From: Megachile rotundata
Taxonomy: Eukaryota; Arthropoda; Insecta; Hymenoptera; Megachilidae
Reading direction: 5' to 3'
DNA length: 64,000 bases
Assembly: GCF_050947335.1 (NCBI RefSeq)
Contig: NC_134997.1
Location: 8,184,001-8,248,000, forward strand
In this document: in pieces, positions 47,421 through 59,363 of the stretch
Numbering within the stretch: position 1 is the stretch's first letter
Layout: each line of letters starts with the position of its first letter
Position numbers and translations under genes: made by a program
Notes under the pieces: model-generated
Seen by the model: only the letters and a program-made list of their open reading frames with translations
Database searches by the model: none
Told to the model about the DNA's origin: nothing

Positions 47421-49185
47421 GACGCCATCTCTCCGGCGAACAGGGTGAACTACACACTTTTGAAACGGCAGTTTCGTTAGTTCCAAACTTCCACCGCTAG
47501 GTGGCAGCACATAAAACGGACCCAATTAACCAAACAATTTTTTCAATTTGATAATGGTTTAGTCAAGTTAAAACATTCAAAAATTAATTAGTTTTGCACT
47601 CCGATGGAATTCTATTCATATTATAATCAACTAAATTAACAAAATTAACAAAGTGCACATTTCGGCACTTTGACGACGCAGTATGGTCCCTGAAGCATTT
47701 AGAAACAAATTTCTATTAGGGTTTGATCCGTTTTGATGCCTAATAAAGCCAGAAAATCAATTTTTGTCGAATTCGGTCCAAAACGGTACAGGTGGCGCCA
47801 TCTAGCGGCGAGCGGTGGAACTACGAAAAACTAAAATTTCGATTTTCTCGAAAACTAGGAACTTTTTCGAAATTCTGAGATATACAAATTGTTCCTTGTC
47901 GTCTACGGAATCGACCGAATCTAATTATAGCCTGCTAGGACCATTATTAAAGAAAATAGAAAAACAGCCCATTTCATGGACTAAAAAATTGGCGTCCATC
48001 TAGCGGTGAAAGTTGGAACTACAAAAATAGAAAATCTCGATTTTCTCGAAAACTAAGGACTTTTCCGAAATTCTGAGATATACAAATTGTTCCTTGTCGC
48101 CTACGGAATCGAACGAATGTAATTATAGCCTGCTAGGACCATTATTAAAGAAAATAGAAAAATAGCCCATTTCATGGACTAAAAAATTGGCGTCCATCTA
48201 GCGGTGAAAGTTGGAACTACAAAAATATAAAAATTCGATTTTCTCGAAAACTAGCGACTTTTTCGAAATTCTGAGATATACAAATTGTTCCTTGTCACCT
48301 ACGGAATCGAACGAATCTAATTATAGCCCGCCAGGACCATTATTAAAGAAAATAAAAAAAATGTCATTTTATGGAGAAAATTTGTGGCGCCATCTAGCGG
48401 CGAAACTACGAACTAAACTGAAAAAACGAATGCCCGTACACGCGTTAAAGAAAAATATAAAAAGTAATATTTCGCAACTTTGACGACGCAGTAAGGTTCT
48501 TTAGACATTTTAACGCAATTTTTGTTAAATAAGTTATTCATTTTATTGCCTATTAAGCCCAGAAAATCAATTTTTATTTGACCCCTTAACGCGTGTTCGA
48601 ACATACGTTTTATCGGTTTAGTTCGCAGTTTCGCCGCTAGATGGCGCCACAAATTTTCTCCATAAAATGACATTTTTTTAATTTTCTTTAATAATGGTCC
48701 TAGCAGGCTACAATTAGATTCGTTCGATTCCGTAGGCGACAAGGAACAATTTGTATATCTCAGAATTTCGGAAAAGTCCTTAGTTTTCGAGAAAATCGAG
48801 ATTTTCTATTTTTGTAGTTCCAACTTTCACCGCTAGATGGACGCCAATTTTTTAGTCCATGAAATGGGCTATTTTTCTATTTTCTTTAATAATGGTCCTA
48901 GCAGGCTATAATTAGATTCGTTCGATTCCGTAGGCGACAAGGAACAATTTGTATATCTCGAAATTTCGGAAAAGTCGCTAGTTTTCGAGAAAATCGAGAT
49001 TTTAGTTTTTCATAGTTTCGCCGCTCGCCGCTAGATGGCGCCACCTGTACCGTTTTGTACCAAATTCGACAAAAATTGATTTTCTGGCTTTATTAGGCAT
49101 CAAAACGCATCAAACCCTAATAGAAATTTGTTTCTAAATGCCTCAGGAACCATACTACGTCGTCAAAGTGCCGAAATATTCATTT
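47421..49185. mobile_element. Foldback-like inverted-repeat element with 197-bp units carrying CTCF-like motifs
   Basis: Left arm units carry GGCGCCATCTAGCGG or GGCGTCCATCTAGCGG at 47793, 47989, 48189 and 48386; right arm units carry the reverse complement at 48634, 48829 and 49028, each about 197 bp apart. Both outer ends share a second module (CACTTTGACGACG, then CAGAAAATCAATTTTTG): left at 47657, right ending near 49172. Another copy of that module sits in the loop at 48477-48580. The arms are long enough to form a hairpin of about 600 bp. A weaker relative (GACGCCATCTCTCCGGCG and ACCGCTAGGTGGCAGC) precedes it at 47421-47510. There is no protein-coding capacity, so if mobile it is non-autonomous. 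I did not see clear terminal duplications. Confidence 0.75.
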
Positions 49186-49603
49186 TTTTATTTTCCTTAT
49201 ATGCGTGTTCGGACCCTCACTTTTTTAGGATCAGTTTTTTCAGTGATTGTTCGTTCGTGGTAAGTCCGATTAAAATTTTTTTTTCTATGTCCATCTGGAT
49301 GTACATACGCATGTGCAAAATTTGACGAGAATTGGTTAAGTGGTGCAAAAGAAAAACGCGGACAAAGAAGTTGCAAAGTCAAGTATAAGAGCTTCGCTCG
49401 CGTTCGTCTCGCTCGCTCAATAATCGAGTTTTCATACTTTCCTATTGATCGGTAGCCGGATCTCTAAGTTTTGACACCGGAAGCGGATACAACCGACTCG
49501 ATAAAATATAACTTCGTCCTACTAAATTCTACCCTTTATCACGAAATGAGTACTCGGAATAACGTAATTCAAAATAATATTACGATATATTACATTTGTA
49601 CAT

Positions 49604-49609
49604 TTTATT
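49604..49609 (-). terminator. Probable poly(A) signal of phenylalanine hydroxylase
   Basis: On the minus strand AATAAA occurs 113 nt after the hydroxylase stop codon in an AT-rich setting. It is the nearest canonical signal. Confidence 0.5.
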
Positions 49610-49721
49610 TAAACCTTATTAAGCATAATATATAAAAACAAATTATTAAAAATCAGAAAAATTCAATCATTAAAATAAAAGATTAACCTAAACTTAAATG
49701 TTATTTCTCTTTCGTTGTCTC

Positions 49722-52700
49722 TTATTCCTTTAGTTTCTTTAGAGCGTCCATAAGGATTTGTACTTCTTGATTCACGTTGTAAATCAATTCTTCGATTTGG
49801 TATTTACTGTCGATTATGCTGATGCTTTGAGTGTACGGGTCGTATCTGACCCCGAATTTCCGTGGTATGGATTCGGCGAATTTTCTGGAAGAAAATACAT
49901 CGACAAATTAATTGAAAATGTTAATGAAAACCTCGTGTAATATTCTGAATATTATCTAATGAAATCAACAAAGAAGATCACGTGTTTCTCACTCGTAATC
50001 AGTTTGATGCAACTTCGAGGGTGTGCGTTCTTCGAGATCTTTTAAACTTTCATTTCGTCAAATGTAAATAATGATTGCGTAACCATTTATTGACTGCATA
50101 TCAGAGATCATACAAATAAACGACTCCTGTTTTTTAGAATTGCAAATGCGTCAATTACATTCATGAATCAGGATGGAAAATACTCGTACTCCAACAATAA
50201 CACATATAGATAGACAAATAAATTTCGATTACTTTAGATAAATATTGAGATAAATGACATTTAAAATAAACAATAAAACAAATCAAATTTACATCCGTTC
50301 AAATAAACAATAAGATTAGCATTATTTTACATAAATAACAAGATAAGATTGCATTTTTTGTTTTCCATGCAAATTAATTTCGCATTCAAATGTAACTGAT
50401 CAATACACAGTAAATGGAACTTGCTTCGCCATATTTTGCAGTATATTAGATAACGTAATCAGACTGCATAAAAATTAGACAGTTTTACTTACATCATCTT
50501 CTGCTTTGCGTCTTCGAAGTCTTCAGCAACAAAATATACGGGTTGATATTCCGTTATCGGATATTTCTGCAATGCGGTCTTCGTTGGTTCAAAAGGTCGC
50601 AGTTCTGGTTTACCGCTCAGAGAATACTCTAATTCGCCGAAAGACGAAAGTAGTCCGGCACCATATGCTTTTAGTTCGCCATTTTGTCGGCAAATACCAT
50701 ACTCCACGGTGAACCAAAAGCACTGTAACAAATTTGACGAGCATAAAATCACATTGCAATTTTGATAAAATAATATGCGTATAATCTTTGTATACATATC
50801 TGTGTTGCGCAATATGTGATAATATATCGTCTAGTCATATAACGTGTAGTCTAGCAAGTTGCAGTAGATGGTAATACAATGCGAGGTAATATATCGCGTA
50901 GAACAATGATGTACAAATAAATGCGCTGTAATACAACGTGTAATAATGAAACACAAAGGTGTACAACGTATGGTGATTGATCGCTTGGCAATATAACGTA
51001 TAGTAACTAAATGTGTGGTTATGCGACGCATGGTGATTAAGTACGCGGCGATATAACATGCAGTAAAGGAACGTGTAATTATACAATGCGTAATGATGCA
51101 CCGTGTGATAATATAACGCATGGAGATATAACGAATGGCGATATAACGCGTGGTGATACGACGATTGACGATATAACGCGTGGTAATGTAACACATGGCA
51201 AGGAAACATATTGTAATGCAACGCGTAGTAAAACGGTAAGTAGTACTTAATCGCGTGGTGACATAACGCGTGGTGATATAACGCGTGGTAATACGATGAT
51301 TGGCGATATAACGCGTGGTAATATAACACATGTCAAAGAAACATATTGTAATGCAACACGTAGTAAAACGGTGAGTAGTACTTAATCGCGTGGTGACATA
51401 ACGCGTGGCGATATAACGCGTGGTAATACGATGATTGACGATATAACGCGTGGTAATATAACACATGTCAAAGAAACATATTGTAATGCAACACGTAGTA
51501 AAACGGTAAGTAGTATTTAATCGCGTGGTGAAATAACGCATGGCAATATAACGAATGGCGATATAACGCGTGATGATACAACGCGTGGCAATATAACGCG
51601 TGACAGGGAAATACATCGTAATGTAATGCATAGTAAAACAGTGTGTCGTACTTAATCGCGTGGCGATATAACGCGTGGCGATATAATGCGTGGCGATATA
51701 ACGCGTGGTAATACAACGCGTGGTAATATAACGCATGACAGAGAAATACATCGTAATGCAACGCGTAGTAAAACAGTGTGTCGTACTTAATCGCGTGGCG
51801 ATATAACGCGTGGCGATATAACGAATGGCGATACAACGCGTGGTAATACAACGCGTGGTAATACAACGCGTGGCAATATAACGCATGCCAGGGAAATACA
51901 TCGCAATGCAACGCGTAGTAAAACATTGCGTAATACTTAATCGCGTAGCAATATAACAAATGGCGATATAACGCGTGGCAATATAATTCAAAGTAATACA
52001 ATACACATCTAAACAACGCCTATTAATCCAACATATATCAACACGATACGTGCAATGCATGGTAACAATACACATAGCGATAAAACGCGAGGATATATAA
52101 AGAAAGTATATAAAAACTTTTTGAATAAATTATAAATATAAATATATTACCGTCGCAAGTTTTTCGATATATTCATCCGGTGCTCCTAGGGATGCCAGGC
52201 CGACAACCTGACAGAATTGAGCGAATGCAGGATCGGCAAATAATGGTGCATGACCCAGCACTTCATGGCATACGTCAGGTTCAGGTGTGTACAATGGTTT
52301 ACTACTGTGCCGTATATACTGCGTTGAGTGGAACACTCTGAATGCCAAACCAGCAAGGAAGTCACGAGACGACAGCAAACCAGCCACTGGACGGAGAGTA
52401 AAACCGGTTGAATCTACAAAAAAGTGATTAGGAAAATATATATTAAGGAAAAGTCGAGAACGCAATTATTCAGTAGCAGACTTTGCGAATAATTTTGAAG
52501 AGATGTCTGGTACTGCAATGATTAAAACTTCTGACTAAATAAAAACATAGGAATGTTTGGATTTTTTTAGATAATTCTTTATCTTTATAGATAATTTAAC
52601 ATCTAAATATTTTTGAATAATTGTATATTTTATAAGCAACTCTGTATGAAAGTGTATTTGGAAATTTTTATAGGTAGTACATTTGCATTTTTATAGATAA

Positions 52701-55700
52701 TTTTATATCTATATCTTTATAGATAATTTTACATTTAAATTCCTATTTTTACAAATAATTCCATAAAAGAATGTACATCTATTTATAAAAAAATATGTTA
52801 TTCTAATTAGAATAATAATTACCTTTCAAGAAGTTAGAAATGTCTTCCAGTTGAGGAATATTGTCTTCCCTGTAGCCACAGTTTTCAATGAGCAGTGGAA
52901 ACACGTGATTATGCTCTTTGCAAGCATACTTTGGGTAAAGTTTCGTCAGGTTCCTGAAAACCACACCCCAGGTCTCGATTTCCTCCTTGGTATATTCTAC
53001 TCTGGGGATAGGTTGACCACTGAAATTAATAGGTTCATAAATTAACAACTATCTACTATAATTTACTTGAATAATTATAAATGTCCATGTAAGATACATT
53101 GAAAAAGTGAAAACTTAAAATTTAAAAAAGTTGAGTATTAACAATTGTAAGATTTAAAAAATTTAAAAAAGGACTTCCATATCTTCATACGATATTTGCG
53201 TCTAGAAAGATGGCAGCTGAAAGCAATGCATATTCCATTGGTCCATCTGCCAACTCACCAGACACATCTGCCAACAATATTCAATAAAATCCACAGATTT
53301 TTCATTTAACTCCTAAATGATGCCATACCACTTCGTACAATTAATGTCACAACTTTGCATATTTTGCAATAATTAGTATAAAAACGTACTGTTTGTAATT
53401 GTAAGCAATGTCGGCGAAGTATTTGCGTCTCTGTCGATAAACCGGGTCCGTGAATCCCGGATGATCGCTGTCGAGCTCAGCCCCGTAAGAAAGAATCTGG
53501 TTCGCGAATTTGTCGAGGTCCCTGATCCTCCTCGGGAACCATGGCACGGTTCCCATATTATCTTTATGGTTTCTATTCAGAAAATGATCAATGAAAAACT
53601 GTAGCGATACCACCACATCTTTCTGATATTTACCTAGAAATGACTGAGAAATAGGTACATTGCTTGCGCAAATTTTCTATGACGGCTCCAAGGTTTCCAC
53701 CTGGCGCACATTCCACCATGAATTCGTACGTGCTCGCGTGACGAAGCGAGCTTCTCGATTCGATGTGCAATAAATTGACTTCATGTTCCTGGAAATGTTC
53801 GGTCGAAATTGCAAGTGAATGATAGTGCAAGTAAATACAGTACAAGTTTCATCTTTTTTTGCTATCGACAAATTGCAGGTCATACGTAGCTGATCGAACA
53901 CATTTGTTAAAATTACGAATAAATGCTTATCAACTCGATAACTATTGTTTATTACTGTGAAAATAGGTGTATAGTTTTCAATCAGTACCCTCTGTTCAAT
54001 GTGTCAATGCATAAAAATTATTTTGTAACAAGATTTTATTTATTTATTTCAAGCTAGTGAGGACAGAGCTGCGAAGTACGAAGACAAATATGATATTACC
54101 TCGAGAATGAATGCGTCTACGAAAAAAAGGAAGAGAACCTTTTTTGTAGGAAATTGCTCAGGCTACAAATTTTGTAATAAATATTTTTGTCGTACGACTG
54201 ATAGATAACGAGATATTTGCTAAAATGTAGTTATTCTTTACATTTTTTAGATGTGTTCAGGCATAAATGAAATGATGAAGTATGTTTTACAATTTCAAAT
54301 TGATTTACTTGTACATAAATAATGTTTGTTATACTCACAGCAAATAATTGAAGATATCTTCCCAAAGCTCCGACGGAATCTTCATCTGCGGGAGAAAAAA
54401 TCAGACAAGTGCTTTTGGCCGAGTCTTTGCCCTCCTTGATGTAGTTTCCTCCGTGTATCAATTTAGGCTTTTAAAAATAATAATTACTTAAAAATTTGGA
54501 TGGTAATTTGAGAGTTTGGTAGTGTTAAAATATGAAAATTGGAAATTTGATGATTTAGTCATTTATTGATATAGTGATTTTGGAAATTGGTAATTGGGGA
54601 GTTTAGTAGTTTGGAAATTTGGGAATAAGACAATTTAGGAATTGGAGAATTTGGGAATAGGACAACTTGGGAATAGGACAATTTGGGAATTTGACAATTT
54701 GGAAATAGGACAATTTGGGAATTGGACAATTTGAGAATAGGACAATTTGGGAATAGGACAATTTGTAAATAGGACAATTTGGGAATTGGACAATTTGGGA
54801 ATTGGACAATTTGGAAATAGGACAATTTGGGAATTTGACAATTTGGGAATAGGACAACTTGGGAATTGGACAATTTGGGAATTGGCCAATTTGGGAATAG
54901 GACAATTTGATAATTTGATAATTTGACAATTTGACAATTTGATAATTTAACAATTGTGAAAATTAAACAAAAAGTCAAACCAAAAAATGTACCACCTCAA
55001 AGCCCCAAAATCAGGAAATTAACAACACCACAGAACTCGTAAAATCACTAAAAGCCTTCTCCATCACACGCTCCGCACACGTCGACAAAATCGCGCCATT
55101 CGTTCCATAAACCTCTAATCGTGATAAAAGTAGCCGTAATAACTTTGCTACTTTTAATGGCAAATATTTCAAGGCGAACCGCCTCTGTTCCGCACATTTT
55201 CGCAAAGTTATCCGTCCACTTTTACGTTCGCGAGTACAAGGTAAATTACAATAATGCATTCAACATTGAAAATGCAAGATTTCAAATTAGAAATATCCTT
55301 ACGTCGTGCATCATGAGGACGGCCTTGATACAATTCCTCGCAACGGTGTAAACAAAGATATTATTCCAGTTATGTCGCGAAGTTAGGATCTTCGACGAGT
55401 TTCTTACGGAAACTACACTTCGTTAACCTGACACGCGTCCACTTTATACGAACACCATCGATCCCCTCTTTTGTACACTTCACATCGCTACATTTTCCCA
55501 TCCTTCGGAGAAACTGCAGAAATGTTTATCGTAGAAAAACTGTATAACAAAAACGCTCAGGCATCCCTCCACGAAAGAAACGACAAAGGAAGGGGACACG
55601 TTCACCCGTACATGTAATTTTGGACAGTTTTGCATCATTCTTGATTACGATCGATACAGCTAGGTATCAAGGTCGATGATCACTCGATGACTTTTGTTGA

Positions 55701-58700
55701 ATTTAAAATAGTTTTGTACCATTTTTTTGGTTAATGTCACGCATTTGAATATGGTCTTTAGTTTATTTCCATTCGTGGTGCTGCTTATTAATTTCTGATT
55801 AAAAACTGGATGGTGTTTTTTAAAGAGTGAAATTTGAGAGATTTTGTTGGGGAATTTAGTGATTACTTTGCTTGTGGGGAAATGTGGTATTTTTTTAGTA
55901 TTGTGAAAGTGGAAGATTTGATGATTTTGGGATAGATGGAAAGTTGACATATTGGGAATTTGGAAATTTGTAAAAAGAAGTTTTTGCTGTTTACTTGGTA
56001 ATTTTAAACATTTAGTTACTTAGGAATTTAGTAATGGGGGAATTAAGTTATTTGGAAATTTAGTAATTTGAAAATTTAGTAATTGGAAAATTTAGTAATT
56101 AGAGAATTTAGTAATTAGAGAATTTAGTATTTGAGAAATGTGGTAATTTGGAAATTTAGTAATTGCAAAATTAGTTATTAGAAAATTTAGTATTTGGGAA
56201 ATGAAGTAATTTGGAAATTCAGTAATTGTAAAATTAGTAATTAGAAAATTTAGTATTTGGAAAATGAAGTAATTTGGAAATTCAGTAATTCAATAACTCA
56301 ATAACTTAATAACTCAATAATTCAAGAAATCAATAACTCAACAACTCAATAACTCAATGACTCAATGACTCAATGACCCAATAACTCAATGACTCAATAA
56401 CTCAATACCTCAATAACTCAATAATTCAATAACTCAATAATTCAATGACTCAATGACTCAATAACTCAATAACACAATAACTCAATAACTCTATGACTCT
56501 ATGACTCAATAATGCAATAACACAGTAACTCAATAACTCAATGACTCAATAACTTAATAACTTAATAACTCAATAACTCAATAATTCTATAAATCAATAA
56601 CTCAACAACTCAACAACTCAATGACTCAATAACACAATAACTCAATAACTCTATGACTCTATGACTCAATAATTCAATAACACAGTAACTCAATAACTCA
56701 ATGACTCAATGACTCAATGACTCAATAACTTAATAACTTAATAACTCAATAACTCAATAATTCTATAAATCAATAACTCAACAACTCAATGACTCAATAA
56801 CTCAATAACTCAATGACTCAATAACTCAATAACTCAATAACTCAATAACTCAATGACTCAATGACTCAATAATTCAATAATTCATTCATTAACTATTTTA
56901 CTAATTTAGTAATTTAATAATTAGATAAATTGATAATCTCATAATTTCACAATTTAAAAATTTATAAAATCACATACAAATAATTAATTTATAAATGAAA
57001 GATTCTATCAAAAGAAAAATATTCCTAGCACTTCACTTGTCTAGATCAAGTAATTATAGTTTTACTTAAATTAACTTAAATCAAGTTATGTTTTATGTTA
57101 GGCTAGGTTAAGTTAGGTTAGGTGTTTTTCTGAACACCATAATTTATGTCCTAATATTTGTAAACATTATCAACTACTATTACATATTAAATTTCGTATA
57201 TTAATGTTAAGTATCCTCTAAATAAATACACCGCAATAATTAATTAAATTATTTGTATCATCTAATTCTTAGATCACACGCTCTAAATAAAACTCCAGGG
57301 AAATTTTACCGGAAAATTATTCCCGAATGGGTAATCCCTGAACGATATTCAATCTATATTTCAATGAATACTAAGTACTTGCCTATAGATTATGCAACAG
57401 GTCATCAATAATAATGTTTATGTAAGAAACTCATTAATTTCCTTGTAAGTTTTCTTAACTACTTTATCATGCTTTCAGAACACGAGTGTATACTTAATTG
57501 CATTTAATGTAGAAAGTTGTTGAATATTTTTAATTAAACTGACTGAATAAAAAGAGAGGTTCTTCATTTTTTAACTTAATGTAATTTTGTTAATAAATTA
57601 ATTTTATTCGATGCTTTTCATTTTGTAACTTGATGACCGTTGTAAATGAAATAGGATAAATGTAAACATTGGTATCTCATAAATTTAAATTTAAAATCAC
57701 TATATTACCATTATATGTTCAAAAACCGGTACTGTGCTCGGTGTGATATCATGCGATACTAATGGTAATCGTTTGTGATTTATGTGCACGATAAAATACA
57801 TAATTATAGTCTTTCGTTTAACATATACTTATAATTTGTTAGATAGTTTGACATATACTTGTTAAATATTTATACGTTTGTTTCAACTGTATTTGTTTTA
57901 AAAATTATCTGTATTTTGTTATTCGAATGTTAGTTGATTTATTAAGAATAATTTGAATAAATATAATTCATCTTAAATCTATAATATTGGGGAACAACCA
58001 TGTCTTCTCTAATTTATATAACTCATCAAATTACATAATTTAGTTTTAGAAATTTGCATAATTTCGTTATAGAAATTACATAACATTTATGTAATGTAAA
58101 GTTTACAATTTGATTATAAACAACGTACTGCATAGTTTCGATTAATATGATATGGGTGCGATGCTGATAAGAATACAACGCAAAAGCCATTCATGACTAA
58201 GATCTTTTCATACGTTCATTCCTTTTCATATATTTTGCATAAATTCACAATTTCACAATAAAACCGTTTTGTAATAAAATTATAAATATTTTTAAAAATT
58301 AAGGGTTTTTCTAAAGTGATTGAAATGAAATAGTTACGTTTTAAATTTGGCGCCAAATTCAAAGAAAACAAATTAATTGAATTGTGCACGAATAACGTAT
58401 ACAAAAATGGCATTAAAAATCTAGTTATATCGCAAAATTTTTTAAGAGATCAATAAAATCGCTGGCTGCAACTAACAACATTTCAACGTTTTAAATTTGG
58501 CGCCAAATTCAATAAAAACAAGCTAATTAAATTCTTTCAATATTTCGTATGCAAAATTCGCCTTAAAAAACTAGATACGCCACAAAATGTTTTACGTAAA
58601 ACAATAAAATCTTTGGCTATAAGTAATAATATTTAAATATTTCAAATTTGCCGCCAAACTCGATAAAAAGAAACTAAATGGATTCTTGCTAAATAATGTA

Positions 58701-59363
58701 TGCTAATATCATCGTAAAAACTAGATTTACCACAAAATTCTTATATGAATCAACAAAATCACTGTTTATAAATAGCAATGTCTAAACATTTTAAATTTGG
58801 CGCCAAATTCAATAAAAACAGTAAATGGATTCTTTCTAAATAACGTCTGCAAAACTCACCTTAAAAAACTAGATGCACCACAAAACTCTTACATAAATTA
58901 AAAAATCACTACTTATAAATAGCAAAATTTAAACACTTCAAATTTGCCGCCAAATTCGTCAAAAACAAACTGAATAAATTCCTGCCAAATAACATAAGCA
59001 ATATGACTTCAAAGAAGACGAGACATAAAACTCCTCCATAAAAGAAGACGAGACATAAAATTCTTCCATAAAACAAGGACTCAATAACAAAATTTAAATG
59101 CTTCGAATTCGGCGCCAATTTCAAAACACCGTCATAAGTAGATTAAAAAAAGAATTAAAAATTAACGCAAACGTTAGCTTACTCTTGATATCCGACAACA
59201 AATGCACTTCAGTTTTATTACTTCTTTATTTTCAAAGCTTGTCTAAGAAATAGGTTTTATTTCTTCAAAAAAAAATTGGTATTCTTACCGTATCGGTGAT
59301 TGACTCGCCTGGGGCACTGTCTCTCGAATTCGCCTGCGTCGTGGACACATTTTTCGCGTACAT
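49722..59363 (-). CDS. Pah: Phenylalanine 4-hydroxylase (Henna type), 464 residues
   Basis: Exons: 59363-59289, 54467-54339, 53788-53634, 53572-53390, 53019-52823, 52413-52151, 50722-50493, 49884-49722; total 1395 nt, phases agree. The enzyme uses tetrahydrobiopterin, iron and oxygen to convert phenylalanine to tyrosine in the cytosol. An N-terminal ACT regulatory domain (STCLIFSPADEDSVGALGRYL, then VNLLHIESRSSLR) spans about residues 45-115. The catalytic domain starts at VPWFPRRIRDLDKFANQ. Iron ligands are visible as His296 and His301 (CHEVLGHAPLF) and Glu341 (WFTVEYG), with the same 5- and 45-residue spacing as in the human enzyme. The tail (SIPRKFGVRYDPYTQ, then a heptad-like helix to LKKLKE) is the tetramerisation segment. 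KAYGAGLLSSFGELEYSL marks phenylalanine hydroxylase rather than tyrosine or tryptophan hydroxylase. Exon 1 (MYAKNVSTT) is short and 4.8 kb away, the least certain part. Confidence 0.95.
50830..52075. repeat. 15-bp minisatellite (GTGGCGATATAACGC) in hydroxylase intron 6
   Basis: Units such as GCGTGGCGATATAACGC and GCGTGGTAATATAACGC repeat for 1.2 kb, grouped into blocks of about 130-170 bp that each end with GTAGTAAAACGGTAAGTAGT or a variant (51225, 51360, 51495, 51630, 51770, 51915). The unit length of 15 keeps three minus-strand frames open, giving false proteins of up to 414 codons (RYIAT and YHALYR repeats). It almost fills the intron between the exons carrying the His and Glu iron ligands. 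Confidence 0.93.
52430..52820. other. Hydroxylase intron 5, AT-rich, loose TTTATAGATAATTTTA repeats
   Basis: TTATAGATAATT words recur every 30-60 bp without a strict period. Splice sites at both ends match the flanking exons. Nothing else is seen. Confidence 0.55.
54560..54965. repeat. 15- to 16-bp minisatellite (GGACAATTTGGGAATT)
   Basis: GGACAATTTGGGAATA and GGACAATTTGGGAATT repeat about twenty times in hydroxylase intron 1, close to the start of exon 2. Three minus-strand frames stay open (PIPKLSYSQIV type); they are not genes. Confidence 0.94.
54990..55980. other. Hydroxylase intron 1, GC-richer block, no supported gene
   Basis: Bases 55010-55620 have normal complexity. The plus frame 55121-55351 begins VIKVAVITLLLLMANISRR, which looks like a signal peptide and runs to a possible donor (AAG|GTAAAT) near 55240, but no matching second exon was found. 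An alternative hydroxylase leader exon here is also possible. Neither is supported. Confidence 0.3.
56000..56890. repeat. Two adjoining minisatellites: AATTTAGTAATTGGA, then 10-bp ACTCAATAAC
   Basis: Bases 56000-56285 repeat AAATTTAGTAATTAG with a period of about 15-18 bp. At 56285 this changes abruptly into ACTCAATAACTCAATGACTC with a 10-bp period up to 56885; within it blocks of about 130 bp are duplicated (compare 56460-56620 and 56630-56790). Intronic. Confidence 0.94.
56890..58220. other. Hydroxylase intron 1, AT-rich, no feature except a TTAGG tract
   Basis: AGGCTAGGTTAAGTTAGGTT at about 57100 is a TTAGG-type tract. The rest is AT-rich and unstructured. Confidence 0.5.
58225..59130. 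repeat. 150-bp satellite carrying a palindromic E2F-like site, six units
   Basis: TTTGGCGCCAAA lies at 58346, 58496 and 58796, TTTGCCGCCAAA at 58647 and 58943, and a decayed TTCGGCGCCAA near 59108, so the period is 147-151 bp over five units and 164 for the last. The units share flanking phrases (AAATTCAATAAAAACA, AAAAAACTAGATGC, CCACAAAAC, AATCACTGCTTATAAATAGC in part). The site is embedded in a 16-bp perfect palindrome in the best copies. The array ends about 160 bp from hydroxylase exon 1. Confidence 0.9.

Noticed and set aside
47421..49185. Autonomous DNA transposon
   Set aside because: No transposase-like frame exists in either arm or the loop.
50831..52075. Minus-strand open frame of 414 codons (RYIATRYITTR type) and its shifted partners
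   Set aside because: It runs along a 15-bp tandem repeat, several frames are open at once, and it lies inside a hydroxylase intron.
54559..54978. Three overlapping minus-strand frames with SQIVLFPNCPIPK repeats
   Set aside because: Tandem-repeat artefact inside hydroxylase intron 1.
55121..55351. Signal-peptide-like plus-strand frame in hydroxylase intron 1
   Set aside because: No matching downstream exon was found and the block is short; kept only as a note.
49722..59363. Tyrosine or tryptophan hydroxylase as the identity of this gene
   Set aside because: The SSFGELEYSL segment, the ACT domain sequence and the C-terminal tail fit phenylalanine hydroxylase better.
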